From the NCBI GenBank assembly GCA_031761405.1, contig JASEVX010000003.1, forward strand, positions 111,302,579 to 111,366,578: a stretch of DNA of 64,000 nucleotides, read 5' to 3'. The notes below the pieces were generated by a model. The model was not told the origin of the DNA and ran no database searches. It worked only from the letters and a program-made list of their open reading frames with translations. The stretch's first letter is position 1; the number at the start of each line of letters is the position of its first letter. Positions 47,437 to 58,308 of this stretch are shown in pieces. The position numbers were made by a program, and so were the translations under genes. The DNA comes from Serripes groenlandicus. Its lineage: Eukaryota; Mollusca; Bivalvia; Cardiida; Cardiidae.

Positions 47437-47997
47437 GTAGATATTTGACACATGAACTTATGTTTGTATGTTAATTTGGTAGTCTGGTTCCCTGCGTACT
47501 GTAAGAACCATGACTTGTGACTGTTTGTTATAAAACATCACAGGTCATGATTATTAACCTTCCTTTTTCATCTGATTTATTAATTCATTCAATATGCAAT
47601 TTCATGTTTGTTCCTGCATTAGTAAAGTCGTCATTTCATTGTATATTGTCATTATGAATCATTGAATAACTAGTCATTAACATAAGTTTACCTCTTAAGT
47701 CCTTCCATTACAATGTTGAAGACGTTGTCATTTCTTAGTCTAAATCCGATGTTTGTAAAACTCCATTTAATGTTTATTCCGTCTGAGTTTATCACTTAGA
47801 TGTGTAGAAAAGTTATTTAGATGTTACTATGCACATAATACGAAAAAAAAACATGAATGGTTTTTTTCGCTTATAGTTAACAGGTGTAAGATTTTTTTTT
47901 TTTTTTTTTTTTTTCAATAACCCATGAAGCTTTTTGAAATGAAACTGGAAAAATCCATGGGGGCCGCCATTTTGGTTATGTATAAAAAGCAGACGTA

Positions 47998-48220
47998 AAA
48001 CACAGATTGAAAATTATTGTCGGCTTTTTAATCATTGTTTTTTAAATCGGCATTTTGGATATGTATAAAATGAGCAGAAAAACACGGATTGAAAATTATT
48101 GTCGTCTTTTTAATCATTTTTTTTTAAATCGATTTTTGAGTATGTAAAAAATGAGACGATAAACACGGATTGAACATTATTGTCGTCTTTTTAATCCTTT
48201 TTTTTTTTAAATCGATATTT
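47998..48220. repeat. ~81-bp tandem repeat, 3 copies
   Basis: Each unit has AAACAC.GATTGAA.ATTATT then GTCG.CTTTTTAATC, a T run, AAATCG and TATGTA.AAAATGAG. Confidence 0.85.
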
Positions 48221-48527
48221 AAGATCATTTAAGTGCTGTGTTATGTGGGAATTTACATTTGTACGAAAAGTTAAAAATAAATGGAACTCTGTAAGAAATA
48301 TGTTTTCCCGTTTGTCAAAAAATCGACAGCATTAACCTTCTACGCCCGAATCTAAATTTTGACTGTATCGTAGCCAAAGAAGGACGTGACGTCATTTCCG
48401 TTACACTTCATCTTAGCGTAACGTCAATGGAGCGATGTCGTTTCCCGCAAAAAATGTGGTATCAACATGAAAGACCCAAAATTCCTATGCATGAGCTATT
48501 GACTCACTCATTCAAAGTATAATTATT

Positions 48528-48653
48528 TATCAAACATTGTGGCAAAAGCATAACTTTCTCATAAGGAGCAATTGTTCTTTTGGCGACAATCTTTTCCTAA
48601 ATCGTCTGTTGCAAAGGCCTCAGAAACCATCTCTAATAGGGAAATGGTTTAGC
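48528..48653. mobile_element. TTAA-type palindromic MITE, copy inside the LTR-only segment
   Basis: AACATTGTGGCAAAAGCATA, AGGAGCAATTGTTCTTTTGG then CGACAATCTTTTC, AAATCGTCTGTTGCAAAGGC, CATCTCTAATAGGGAAATGG. The terminal TTAA is decayed. Confidence 0.7.
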
Positions 48654-49667
48654 AGAAATGTGACCATTTACATCATTTGTTCCAGTCATATTGACTGGTT
48701 GAAAAAGGCAGTCGCCAAGTGGCATCAGAAAAGGGCTGATCTATTTGCTTCTTTACCATAATGCAGGTGATCGATTTAGGATCATCTTGGCCCTCATGTT
48801 TTAACCTCGTTCATTATAAATGTATTCCTTGATTTGCTGAAAGTCTTTACTTTATTATTTTCTGTTCGTAATAATAGACGACAGCAATATGAATTCCAAA
48901 TATGTTTTGATAATGCAAGAAACATGACATTAACATTATTATTGTCTAGTCAATTACTCATAAATCCCTTTTTATGGCCAAAGTATGCTCTTAAATTTTT
49001 GTTTATAATTATCTTACGTTTTTTTCGTAAATAGGTAGTACCTATAGATATATTAGTTGATGATAATTCATGATGACCGCGTATTTTGTGGAAACATTGC
49101 CTGAATTTGGCTGTCACATTGTAAGCGTACATTTTGGAAACTTTCAGTTGTTGTTGTTGTTGTTGTTGTTTCCTGAAGGTCGTTTTAGAATTAGCCCCAA
49201 ATGCATTAGCAACTTCCAAAAGTCATTTTGTGTGCATAATTTAGTCAACCTATTTATATCTATTGTAAATCTTGTACAGAGAGTATCTATTTAATTGAGT
49301 ATTTGACTTTGTGTTGTTTCGTCTGGGCACTATTTGTTCAGGATGGATCAGGCGGAAGGAATGTCCGATCCTGACATCCTGAGTTACTAGATTATTTGTT
49401 TAATCAGTTAATTACCGTAGATTCGCTCCATGTGCCATTTGAGACTGACATAAGCATCATTTCTGTGTACTGTTATTTTGTGAACTATATTTGTGTAATT
49501 AATATTGGTCATTTTTCCACGCTGTCAGCCTGTTTACACCATTTTACTATAGAGCGCATGAATTTACGATAGAAAATACTACGAGTTTCTGATTGGTCTG
49601 CTTCCATCCTGAGCGCATCCTGACGAGATTTGATTGGTTGAATCTGTTTGTTGTCAGGATGGAACAT

Positions 49668-49675
49668 TATAAATA
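49668..49675 (+). promoter_or_regulatory. LTR TATA box
   Basis: TATAAATA lies about 140 bp before the LTR end and is conserved in the 3' LTR. It would place the transcript start near 49695-49705, upstream of the donor at 49768. Confidence 0.6.
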
Positions 49676-49763
49676 GAGGTGTAAACAGTCAGCAGCAGCG
49701 GCATTATTTGATCAATGAAACTTTGAACTTCTCAACAATTACAACTATTAAAACTTGAACTTA

Positions 49764-49773
49764 AAAGGTAAGA
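49764..49773 (+). promoter_or_regulatory. candidate splice donor in the LTR leader
   Basis: AAAG|GTAAGA (exon end 49767) fits the donor consensus and is unchanged in the 3' LTR near 58264. It could pair with the acceptor at 55241 to make an mRNA for the third frame. Confidence 0.6.
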
Positions 49774-49813
49774 CTTCGGAGTTGTTTTATGTAGGAAAAA
49801 CGCTTCTTACAAT

Positions 49814-49825
49814 TGGTGTCAGAAC
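49814..49825 (+). other. primer-binding site (tRNA-Leu type)
   Basis: TGGTGTCAGAAC starts two bases after the 5' LTR. It complements the 3' end of a tRNA-Leu (CCA plus GTTCTGACA-like acceptor stem). Confidence 0.75.
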
Positions 49826-49916
49826 TTAAGGATCATATATTTTGATCTTTGCAACCTTGCCTGGATTTTTAAAGCAGAAAACTTTTTTTTTACACAAGTT
49901 TCGTTGACTTATTATA

Positions 49917-51080
49917 ATGGCCGACTCACCAGATCCAGAAGTGACATTCAACCACCCCATTGAGAGTAATGAAACTGAAACTACATTAGAAAATCCAGAA
50001 ATACAGCCCCGAGATATATCTTCATCAGAACAGTCTGAATGTTCTGATCAGGAGACAGATTTTTACACATCAAATTACAAAACAAACTCACAGAACACAT
50101 ACCCCAGTGATAGAAGCAGACGACACATCCGATTTAGAACCCCGGACACACATTCCTCAGCAAATCAAACCAATAATGGAATACTTCATAGACACACATC
50201 TCAACATACATTCAGACCCTCTTCTATTACACATACAGTGAAACCCGAACATTATAATGGTGAAGAAGGTTTTGAACTGTATTTATCATACTTTGAGGAC
50301 TGCTCAGAGCTCTCTGGGTGGGATGATAGTACAAAGGTACTGATGCTTGCTACAAGTTTAAGAGGTGCTGCCCGAACTTATTACATGAGTCTAACTGAGT
50401 TTGAGAGGCGACACTATAGTCAGCTTGTTGAAAGACTAAGCTGTAGGTTTGGTGTCACCAAGCATCAGAGTAAGTGGTTGAGCAAGTTGGAGTTCAGAAA
50501 GCGCCAGAGGAATGAAAGCATCGCAGCTTTAGGCGACGATCTCCGTCAGCTTGCTCAGAAAGCCTATTCTGATCTAGATACCAGAGCACAAGAAAAACTT
50601 GCTCTCAACCAGCTGTACAAGCTCCTTCCCCTTGAAATGAAATGTAGATGTATAGATAATGACTGCCAGACAGTTAATAGTGCAGTAGCAGTGATTGAAC
50701 GCTATGAGTCTATTCTGGGAGAAAACAGTGCGCCTGTCCGTTCAGTAGATATGAATCCCTCTGGCAGCCAGAATCAGAGCACCGACAGCACCTTTGTTCT
50801 TCAGGCATTGGAAGGTGGCAAATCCCGCCTTGAGCAATTAAAGAAAAACTGCTACAAAACTGTCTTTTCTAGTGAAACTAATCGCACTAAAAGACCTTTA
50901 AACAAAAATTGCTTCCATTGTAACTCCCCAGATCATTTCATTAGAAACTGTCCGTACAGAACACCGCAAAACACTAACACACATAATGACAATCATCCAC
51001 ACAGGTCGTACAATACTGCTACTTCTGCTAGTAGTAACCATGGTAACCACCAGGAAAACTTTCAGCAGTCGACATTGTAG
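49917..51080 (+). CDS. gag: Gag of the Gypsy element
   Basis: 387 residues from ATG 49917, 92 bp after the PBS. The N-terminus is acidic and Ser/Thr-rich. The capsid region spans about residues 105-260 (YNGEEGFELYLSYFEDCSEL, LMLATSLRGAARTYY, QLVERLSCRFGV, SKLEFRKRQRNESIAALGDD, NQLYKLLPLEMKCRCID). One zinc knuckle follows near residue 330, CFHCNSPDHFIRNC (CX2CX4HX4C), as in retroviral nucleocapsid. The tail is His/Asn/Ser-rich. The frame is intact. It would assemble particles around the genomic RNA. Pol follows in the -1 frame, with the frames overlapping at the end of gag, so frameshifting is expected. Confidence 0.93.
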   Translation: MADSPDPEVTFNHPIESNETETTLENPEIQPRDISSSEQSECSDQETDFYTSNYKTNSQNTYPSDRSRRHIRFRTPDTHSSANQTNNGILHRHTSQHTFRPSSITHTVKPEHYNGEEGFELYLSYFEDCSELSGWDDSTKVLMLATSLRGAARTYYMSLTEFERRHYSQLVERLSCRFGVTKHQSKWLSKLEFRKRQRNESIAALGDDLRQLAQKAYSDLDTRAQEKLALNQLYKLLPLEMKCRCIDNDCQTVNSAVAVIERYESILGENSAPVRSVDMNPSGSQNQSTDSTFVLQALEGGKSRLEQLKKNCYKTVFSSETNRTKRPLNKNCFHCNSPDHFIRNCPYRTPQNTNTHNDNHPHRSYNTATSASSNHGNHQENFQQSTL

Positions 51081-54000
51081 GCCAGCAGTCGACTGCCAAC
51101 AATACATCAGGGCCTACTACACTACAATTAGAAAAGGAAAATGTTCATTCAGCAAGAGCAGGTACAGCATTTAATGTACATGACAATGGCTTTTATATAA
51201 CTGGTAAACTTAACTCTACATCTGCAAATTTCTTGATTGACTGCGGAGCAACCGCTTCATTGATATCAACCAGATAATTTGCTGAAATTAAGGACAAAAG
51301 TCCTTTGAGGAAAATTGAATATACACTTCAAGATGTAAATGGAAATGATATGACAGTCTATGGCTCAGCAGACATACTGGTCAGACTTGGTAGTGAAAAC
51401 TTTGATTTGCCATTCATAGTCTGTGATCTTCATATGGATGGATTGTTGGGCCAAGATTTCCTCAAGGAACATGTAGAGAGCATTAGCTATAGACAGTCTT
51501 GTCTTATTATCCAAGATAAACAAATTCCTCTCTGGACTGGTGGTGAATCAGTTCATGTGTGTCGTGTTGAAGTTAAAGAGACTGTGCAACTACCCCCTAA
51601 ATCAAGGATGTGGCTTTCTGTAAATGTACCTCAGGCAGAATATTTGTCTAAAAATGGTTTTATTGAGCCTTCCCTGGATGTAATGGCAAAGAAAGAGGTC
51701 ATTGTAATGGGAGGCATATTGGATCTTAGCACAGATAACCACATAGTAAATGTTATTAACTATGGGGAGGAGTGTGTTACTTTAAATGCAAACATGAAAC
51801 TTGGAACATGCGAGTCATTCTATGAGCAAGATAAGCAACCCGTCAGGCATGTTGCACAAGTGTCTGAAACATCAGCCAGCGACCTGCCATCACATTTGCA
51901 TGATCTTTTTGAACGAAGTACATCAAATGGCAATGCACATGAGAAACAAAGAATCTCTGAACTATTGACAAAATACCAGTACATTTTCTCAAAGTCTTCC
52001 GAAGACATAGGTCATACTGACCTGGTCACTCATAAAATCAACACGGGAAATTCAGCACCAGTCCGTCAACCCCCGAGACGGCTTCCCTTCGGAAAACGTC
52101 AAATTGAAAAAGATGAAGTTGAGAAAATGCTTAATCGTAGAATCATTGAGCCATCTTCAAGTGCATGGGCTTCACCAGTCGTACTGGTCACGAAAAAAGA
52201 TGGCACACCTCGGTTTTGTGTCGACTATCGAAAGGTCAATGATCTCACAGTTAAAGACGCGTACCCGCTTCCCCGTGTCGATGACTGTCTGGACTCTCTT
52301 TCGGGTGCAAAGTATTTCAGTTCTCTCGATTTGAATTCAGGGTATTGGCAAGTTGGCATGTCAAAAAGGGACCGAGACAAGACTGCATTCGCGACAAGTA
52401 TGGGTCTCTATCAATTCACAGTCATGAGTTTTGGACTTTCAAATGCTCCATCGACGTTTGAAAGACTCATGGAAAATGTATTGAGAGGTCTGCAATGGGA
52501 AGAATGTCTTCTCTATATAGATGACATAATCATCCCCTCTGAAACAATTGACCAGGGTTTGATTCGCTTAGAGCATATTTTTAAACGCCTCCAGAGTGCA
52601 AACCTTAAATTAAAACCATCAAAATGTTCGCTTTTTCAAACTTCTGTCAAATTTTTAGGGCACATAGTTTCAGAATCTGGTATTTCAACAGATCCAGCAA
52701 AAGTTGAGGCTGTTCAAAACTGGCCTATTCCAAAAAATGCTAAGGAAGTAAGAAGTTTTCTTGGTTTGTGTTCTTACTATAGACGTTTTGTTGGCAATTT
52801 TGCACAAATTGCGAAACCTCTTCACATAATTGCTGAAAAATCAAACAAATTCACATGGTCTCCTGAATGTGAAAAGGCATTCAATCAACTGAAGAAAGCC
52901 CTCACAACATCACCAATTTTAAGCTATCCAAAACCCAATGAACCGTTCATTTTGGATACGGATGCTTCAGATTAAGCAACCGGTGCGGTTCTGTCCCAGA
53001 TTCAAGATGGTAAAGAGACTGTCATAGCTTATCAAAGCAAAACTCTCAACAAACATGAGGTCTCTTACTGTGTTACACGGAAAGAGTTTTTAGCCGTTAT
53101 AAACGCTCTAAAATTCTTCCATTCTTACCTATATGGTCAGAATGTATTACTACGTACAGACAATGCAGCTGTTTCGTGGATGAAAAATTTGAAGAATCCA
53201 ACTGGCCAAGTAGCCAGATGGCTTCAAGAACTTGCTACCTACAACATGACAGTTAAGCACAGACCGGGTGCACAACATAGAAATGCAGATGCCCTTTCAC
53301 GAAAACCCTGCACTAGTTGCAGGAATCAACAACAGCAAAATAGTTCGGTCGAGATCTGCTCTGATGCTGAAACTGACCCATCACCCCCCAGCACACCTAT
53401 TTTAGTTCCCGACTGTACAAGAGCTATAACAAGAAGCCAAAACAATAGCACCTTAATACAAAAAGACGCATTGCTTCCTGGTTGGTCACATGCTGATATC
53501 AGGAAGAATCAGTTAGCTGATCCTGATCTACACTTCATCATAACAACAATTGAACAAGCTAACACGAGACCTCAATGGTTTTCAGTTTCAGATAAATCCA
53601 CTACTGTGAAGTCACTGTGGAAATCATGGGAAAGATTATCAATACAGAATGGCATGTTATTTCGCACTTGGATAGAAGATGAAAATTCAACATGCAAGCA
53701 ACTGATTGTCCCCCTTTCTATGCGAAATGATGTCATGTATTTCTTCCATGATATTCCCTCGTCTGGCCATCTTTGTACTGACAAGATGCTTGGGAAGCTA
53801 AAAAATGTCTTTTACTGGCCAGCAATGAAAAGTTCCGTTGAAAAATACTGTAAATCATGCCATGCATGTGCAGCTAGAAAACATCAGAAACCTGCGCATG
53901 CTCCCCTTGGTTCTAAGCCTGTGTTAGAACCTATGGAGAAGTGCTCAATTGACATTTTTGGCCCATTGCCAAGAACATCAAGAGGTAACAAATACATACT

Positions 54001-54856
54001 AGTCATGACCGATCTCTTCTCCAAATGGACAGAAGCCATTCCACTGCCAAACCAAGAGGCAGAAACAATAACCAGAGCTTTCGTCAATGAGTTTGTTTGC
54101 CGTTTTGGAGTGCCCATGCAGTTGCACTCTGATCAGGGGCGAAATTTTGAAAGTAAACTATTTGGTAGTATGTGTGAACATCTTCACATTTATAAGACCA
54201 GAGCTTCCCCTCTACGACCACAGTCAAATGGCTGTGTAGAAAGATTTAATCGTACACTGGCTTCTATGTTGACCATGTATTGCGAATCCGATCAAAGTAC
54301 ATGGGATGAATTTCTGCCCCAAGTCATGATGGCTTATAGATCATCCATTCATGCAAGTACTGGCAAGACTCCAAACAGGATGGTTTTTGGAAGAGAAGTT
54401 ATCCTACCATTGCAAGCCTGTACTGGGATACCTCCATCTTCCATTAACCAGTCTGCTTCAGACTTTGACACATATGTGGATGAGCTGAAGTATCGCCTTA
54501 CAAAGGCTCATGATTTAGCAAGACAAACCCTAAAGAAAAAGTCAAATTACCAAAAACGTCATTATGATAGGACAGCTAAGTCCAGGTCTTTCAGTATTGG
54601 CCAAGCTGTCTGGTTACACGACCCCAGTAGACGTCCCAATATTTGTAGTAAGTTGTCGTCAAAATGGAAAGGTCCATACATCATCACGAAAAAGCTTGAT
54701 GATATTATATATCTTGTTAAAAAGTCTAAGAAATCCCCAGCAAAAGCCTTACATATTGACCGTCTCAGAGTATATGAAGGAAAGGAAATACCATCATGGT
54801 TGTCAACATTTAGAACAGCTATGATGAAAGATATGTCTGAATCTAACTGCCAGTAG
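51081..54856 (+). pseudogene. pol: Pol of the Gypsy element (protease-RT-RNase H-integrase), two nonsense codons
   Basis: One reading frame from the end of gag to 54856, broken only by TAA at about 51275 and TAA at 52973. Protease: FLIDCGATASLIS (about 51233) and LLGQDFLKEH. RT: FCVDYRKVND, YPLPRVDDCLDSLSGAKYFS, YQFTVMSFGLSNAP, LLYIDDIII (catalytic YIDD at about 52515), KFLGHIVSESG, SFLGLCSYYRRF. RNase H: FILDTDASD then TGAVLSQIQDG and LLRTDNAAVSWM. Integrase: HHCC zinc module around GHLCTDKML…CKSCHAC, DDE core in CSIDIFGPL, HSDQGRNFES and GCVERFNR, GPY/F-type module at KWKGPYII. The first stop cuts the protease just after its active site; the second cuts RNase H. Confidence 0.93.
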
Positions 54857-55243
54857 AGCATCTCATAATACAACGAGATTAGTGTGAAATGAGTGTTGCT
54901 TTGCGGAAAATGAATTGTGTGAATATCATTGTGAGAACATTGGATGTTCAATGTAGGTTCAGATGAAGGAGAAGGTTCATCTGTGGAAAAGGCGCGCGCA
55001 TTTAGCAGATCTGCAACCCCTGTTGACTGATGTGGTCTGATCAACCAACAGTCAGTTAATATAGAATATGTCTAATGATTTGGGGCAGTTCATTAGTTCG
55101 CGAAGCAGCCCGTTTCATCAAAGTTAAGTCATCTCAAGATAAGTCTGTATTTGCATCTAGTGAACAGTGTGGGCAGTTTGGATTCAACATGATCAGCAGA
55201 AAGATTGATATTTCATGAATCTAACTTCCTTTCAATTTCAGCC
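54857..55243 (+). other. pol-ORF3 spacer with splice acceptor
   Basis: About 385 bp of noncoding sequence. It ends with CTAACTTCCTTTCAATTTCA then G (AG at 55240-55241), a pyrimidine-rich 3' splice site just two bases before the ATG of the next frame. Confidence 0.6.
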
Positions 55244-56923
55244 ATGAAATCCAAAATAGCTAGCTTCAACTGTGACAAATGTCCATCAACATTCAACTCC
55301 AGGAAAGATCTACTTGCACATAGTTCAACAGCAAACCACAACCCAATAAGATTCATTTGTGTATGGTGCAGTACCAAAGAGTCAACGGAGTTCAGGAGGG
55401 CAAGTGATATGAAGTACCATGTTAAAACCCAGCATGCTCTGGTATATGAAAATCTACCAAAAGACTTGTTCAGTACAGCAGCCTGCTTTTACTTTTCACC
55501 TGTGCCTGAACAGTACATGAAGTTTCACGACCCTACACCTTCTTACAGCCACATTTCAACTCTTGCCATGGAAGCCGTGGCACGTTGGAGTGAAGGTAGA
55601 CCTCGCTCCCTCACTCAGTGGAAGGAAGGATGGAAGTTGGCAGAGATCACTTCAACGTCTCTGCCAAAGCCTACATCATCCGATGTCAACAACAACAAAA
55701 GAGCAGCCCCCTCATCAGAGCTGACCAGCGTGAAGATAAGCCCTGATGATATTAATGCACTTTTTTTATTTAATGACATCACCTATATGGCAAAACTTGA
55801 CCTCACAATCTGCACTAATCTTAAGTCAATGTCGTCATTAAACAGGAGGGCTATAACTCTGCCAACACAAGAAACCTTATGTCCCGGCAGCTGGCACCTC
55901 TGTACCGATGCTTGTGTGCGGAAAGAAGCTGCTCAGTTGCTTGGGGTGGAATCCCAATTTATCCTCAACATCTTACAAAGGAAAGAAACGGCTTTCAAAA
56001 TCATTAGGCCCGAGCTTGAGTCGGACTTTAACAAGGAAGTCAGTTGCATTTCCGCAATTATGGTTCCTTGCAACACAAACAGCTCTGTAGGACGTCATGG
56101 TAACACCAGCCCCTTGAAACAAACATCTGATGTCACAGTATCTGCTTTTTCTTCCTTGTCTTCTTCTTCTTCTTCTTATTGTTCGTCTCCTCACAACTCC
56201 TTTAGATCACCTTCTCCTATTGCTTTGGAAGAAGCCCAGGAGGAGTACAACCCCGAGAAACCAGAGATCATCCCCATGAATGAATTAACATCAAATCTGC
56301 CTTTATCAACTTATCAGCCGTGTACCACGTCACTTAAAGAAACTGCCACTTTAACACCAGCTTCTTCAATGCCCATTACCTCAGTGCCACCTGTTACATG
56401 TACAGAGCCATCTTCTTCAACACCTGCCACCCCAACGACCCAAAGTTTAGCACTAGAAATAATTTCAGCCGGATGTATGCCACTTCTGCCGCCCGCCCGA
56501 AGGGATTGGTCCCAAGTCCCTGATGAATCTGTTGTTCTTGTACATGGACAGCTCAATTGGCCTCCCAAAGGATGGAAAAATATGACCCCTGACCGAAAGC
56601 TTCTCTGTGTAGAGTTTGCAGCTATGATCTTGTCTGATCGGGGATTGAACCTAAATATGGAGAGGGATTTGTTGTTAGGTTTCAACAACCATCTAATTCT
56701 CCAGGGCACCCCAGTCAGACAAGATAACCCTTCGAGCAAGTCCAGGTACTATAATTATCAGACGCTGAGGGAGATCGCAAATGGAACCAGTCCTTATCCA
56801 CCATCCATTCAGAGGAGTCTGGTATATAATTACTCCACCCTTCAAAGATGTCTTTCTGCCGGTACTCTACAGAAGTTGGCACACATACCCCTAAGAATGA
56901 ATGCTTCCCCATTACCAAAGTGA
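55244..56923 (+). CDS. third ORF of the Gypsy element: protein with two C2H2-type zinc fingers
   Basis: 559 residues from ATG 55244 (AGCC-ATG context, purine at -3) to TGA 56923; the frame is open slightly further upstream, but splicing would start the exon at 55242. Finger 1: C10-X2-C13-X12-H26-X5-H32 with F17 and L23 in canonical places. Finger 2: C39-X2-C42-X16-H59-X4-H64. A middle Ser/Thr/Pro-rich region (about residues 290-420, including a Ser run) looks disordered. The last ~140 residues look folded (VLVHGQLNWPPKGWKNMTPD, LLCVEFAAMILSDRG, YNYQTLREIANGT, LVYNYSTLQRCL). There is no signal peptide or membrane segment, so it is not an envelope protein. It lies between pol and the polypurine tract, inside the LTR bounds, same strand. 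I recognise no known family for the C-terminus. A captured host zinc-finger gene or a nucleic-acid-binding accessory protein are both possible. Confidence 0.85.
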   Translation: MKSKIASFNCDKCPSTFNSRKDLLAHSSTANHNPIRFICVWCSTKESTEFRRASDMKYHVKTQHALVYENLPKDLFSTAACFYFSPVPEQYMKFHDPTPSYSHISTLAMEAVARWSEGRPRSLTQWKEGWKLAEITSTSLPKPTSSDVNNNKRAAPSSELTSVKISPDDINALFLFNDITYMAKLDLTICTNLKSMSSLNRRAITLPTQETLCPGSWHLCTDACVRKEAAQLLGVESQFILNILQRKETAFKIIRPELESDFNKEVSCISAIMVPCNTNSSVGRHGNTSPLKQTSDVTVSAFSSLSSSSSSYCSSPHNSFRSPSPIALEEAQEEYNPEKPEIIPMNELTSNLPLSTYQPCTTSLKETATLTPASSMPITSVPPVTCTEPSSSTPATPTTQSLALEIISAGCMPLLPPARRDWSQVPDESVVLVHGQLNWPPKGWKNMTPDRKLLCVEFAAMILSDRGLNLNMERDLLLGFNNHLILQGTPVRQDNPSSKSRYYNYQTLREIANGTSPYPPSIQRSLVYNYSTLQRCLSAGTLQKLAHIPLRMNASPLPK

Positions 56924-57193
56924 AATTTAATGAAATATTCAATTTATGATGATTGTCATTAACTTAAGTAAGATAATTAATTGATTTAGTATCAATGTGT
57001 TAATTTCTGACCAAGAGACTTATGAACAGTGTACCAGTGAACAACGGATAGGTTGGACTATGCCTTATTTATATGAAAAAAATGTCAAGACATTGAGACG
57101 GAGGATCTAGTTTACTAATTTCACGTTAATTTATATAGAATACTGCTCAAGTTACCACAGTGCGTCTCAAACTTCAGGAGAAGTTTATTTCTT
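56924..57193 (+). other. noncoding 3' region of the Gypsy element
   Basis: AT-rich sequence between the third frame and the polypurine tract; no frame supported. Confidence 0.6.
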
Positions 57194-57207
57194 TAAGGAG
57201 GGGCAAG
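57194..57207 (+). other. polypurine tract
   Basis: AAGGAGGGGCAAG lies directly before the 3' LTR start TGTAAGAACC and would prime plus-strand DNA synthesis. Confidence 0.75.
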
Positions 57208-58308
57208 TGTAAGAACCATGACTTGTGATTGTTTGTTATAAAACATCACAGGTCATGATTATTAACCTTCCTTTTTCATCTGATTTATTAATTCATTCAA
57301 TATGCAATTTCATGTTTGTTCCTGCATTAGTAAAGTCGTCATTTCATTGTATATTGTCATTATGAATCATTGAATAACTAGTCATTAACATAAGTTTACC
57401 TCTTAAGTCCTTCCATTACAATGTTGAAGACGTTGTCATTTCTTAGTCTAAATCCGATGCTTGTAAAACTCCATTTAATGTTTATTCCGTCTGAGTTTAT
57501 CACTTAGATGTGTAGAAATGTTATTTAGATGTCACTATGCACATAATAGTTGATGATAATTCATGATGACCGCGTAGTTTGTGGAAACATTGCCTGAATT
57601 TGGCTGTCACATTGTAAGCGTACATTTTGGAAACTTTCAGTTGTTGTTGTTGTTGTTGTTGTTGTTTCCTGAAGGTCGTTTTAGAATTAGCCCCAAATGC
57701 ATTAGCAACTTCCAAAATGTTATTTTGTGTGCATAATTTAGTCAACCTATTTATATCTATTGTAAATCTTGTACAGAGAGTATCTATTTAATTGAGTATT
57801 TGACTTTGTGTTGTTTCGTCTGGGCACTATTTGTTCAGGATGGATCAGGCGGAAGGAATGTCCGATCCTGACATCCTGATTTACTAGATTATTTGTTTAA
57901 TCAGTTAATTACCGTAGATTCGCTCCATGTGCCATTTGAGACTGACATAAGCATCATTTCTGTGTACTGTTATTTTGTGAACTATATTTGTGTAATTAAT
58001 ATTGGTCATTTTTCCACGCTGTCAGCCTGTTTACACCATTTTACTATAGAGCGCATGAATTTACGATAGAAAATACTACGAGTTTCTGATTGGTCTGCTT
58101 CCATCCTGAGCGCATCCTGACGAGATTTGATTGGTTGAATCTGTTTGTTGTCAGGATGGAACATTATAAATAGAGGTGTAAACAGTCAGCAGCAGCGGCA
58201 TTATTTGATCAATGAAACTTTGAACTTCTCAACAATTACAACTATTAAAACTTGAACTTAAAAGGTAAGACTTCGGAGTTGTTTTATGTAGGAAAAACGC
58301 TTCTTACA
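57208..58308 (+). repeat. 3' LTR
   Basis: 1101 bp, TGTAAGAA…TTCTTACA (8-bp perfect inverted ends), with a (GTT)n run near 57645, TATAAATA and the AAAGGTAAGA donor as in the 5' LTR. Followed by GTAC. Confidence 0.93.

Larger units (their letters stand above)
47841..49053. mobile_element. segment present only in the 5' LTR
   Basis: The 3' LTR runs straight through CACATAATA|GTTGATGAT. Here a TA lies on both sides, CGAAAAAAAAACATGA is near the left edge and TTACGTTTTTTTCG near (not at) the right. The segment contains a T run (47891-47914), an ~81-bp triplicate (47998-48220) and one MITE copy. An insertion is the simplest reading; a deletion in the 3' LTR is the alternative. Confidence 0.7.
47500..49811 (+). 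repeat. 5' LTR, enlarged by ~1.2 kb relative to the 3' LTR
   Basis: 47500-47840 and 49054-49811 match the 3' LTR at 57208-58308. The segment 47841-49053 is absent there. TATAAATA lies at 49668-49675, and the splice-donor-like site is at 49767/49768. Confidence 0.9.
47500..58308 (+). mobile_element. complete Ty3/Gypsy LTR retrotransposon with a third ORF
   Basis: LTRs begin TGTAAGAACC and end GCTTCTTACA; GTAC flanks the element at 47496-47499 and 58309-58312. Within are a PBS, gag, pol (protease, RT, RNase H, integrase), a 559-codon third frame and a polypurine tract. By eye I count about ten differences between the shared ~1.1 kb of the two LTRs, so insertion was fairly recent. Gag and the third frame are open; pol has two nonsense codons. 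Confidence 0.93.

Noticed and set aside
55244..56923. Envelope gene
   Set aside because: The position would fit, but there is no signal peptide, transmembrane segment or furin-like site. The N-terminus is a pair of zinc fingers.
47500..58308. Identity with the clam Steamer retrotransposon
   Set aside because: Steamer, as I recall it, has LTRs of under 200 bp and a single gag-pol. This element has 1.1-kb LTRs and a third frame. The Mag-like relic at 7.6 kb is closer in clade but too decayed to name.
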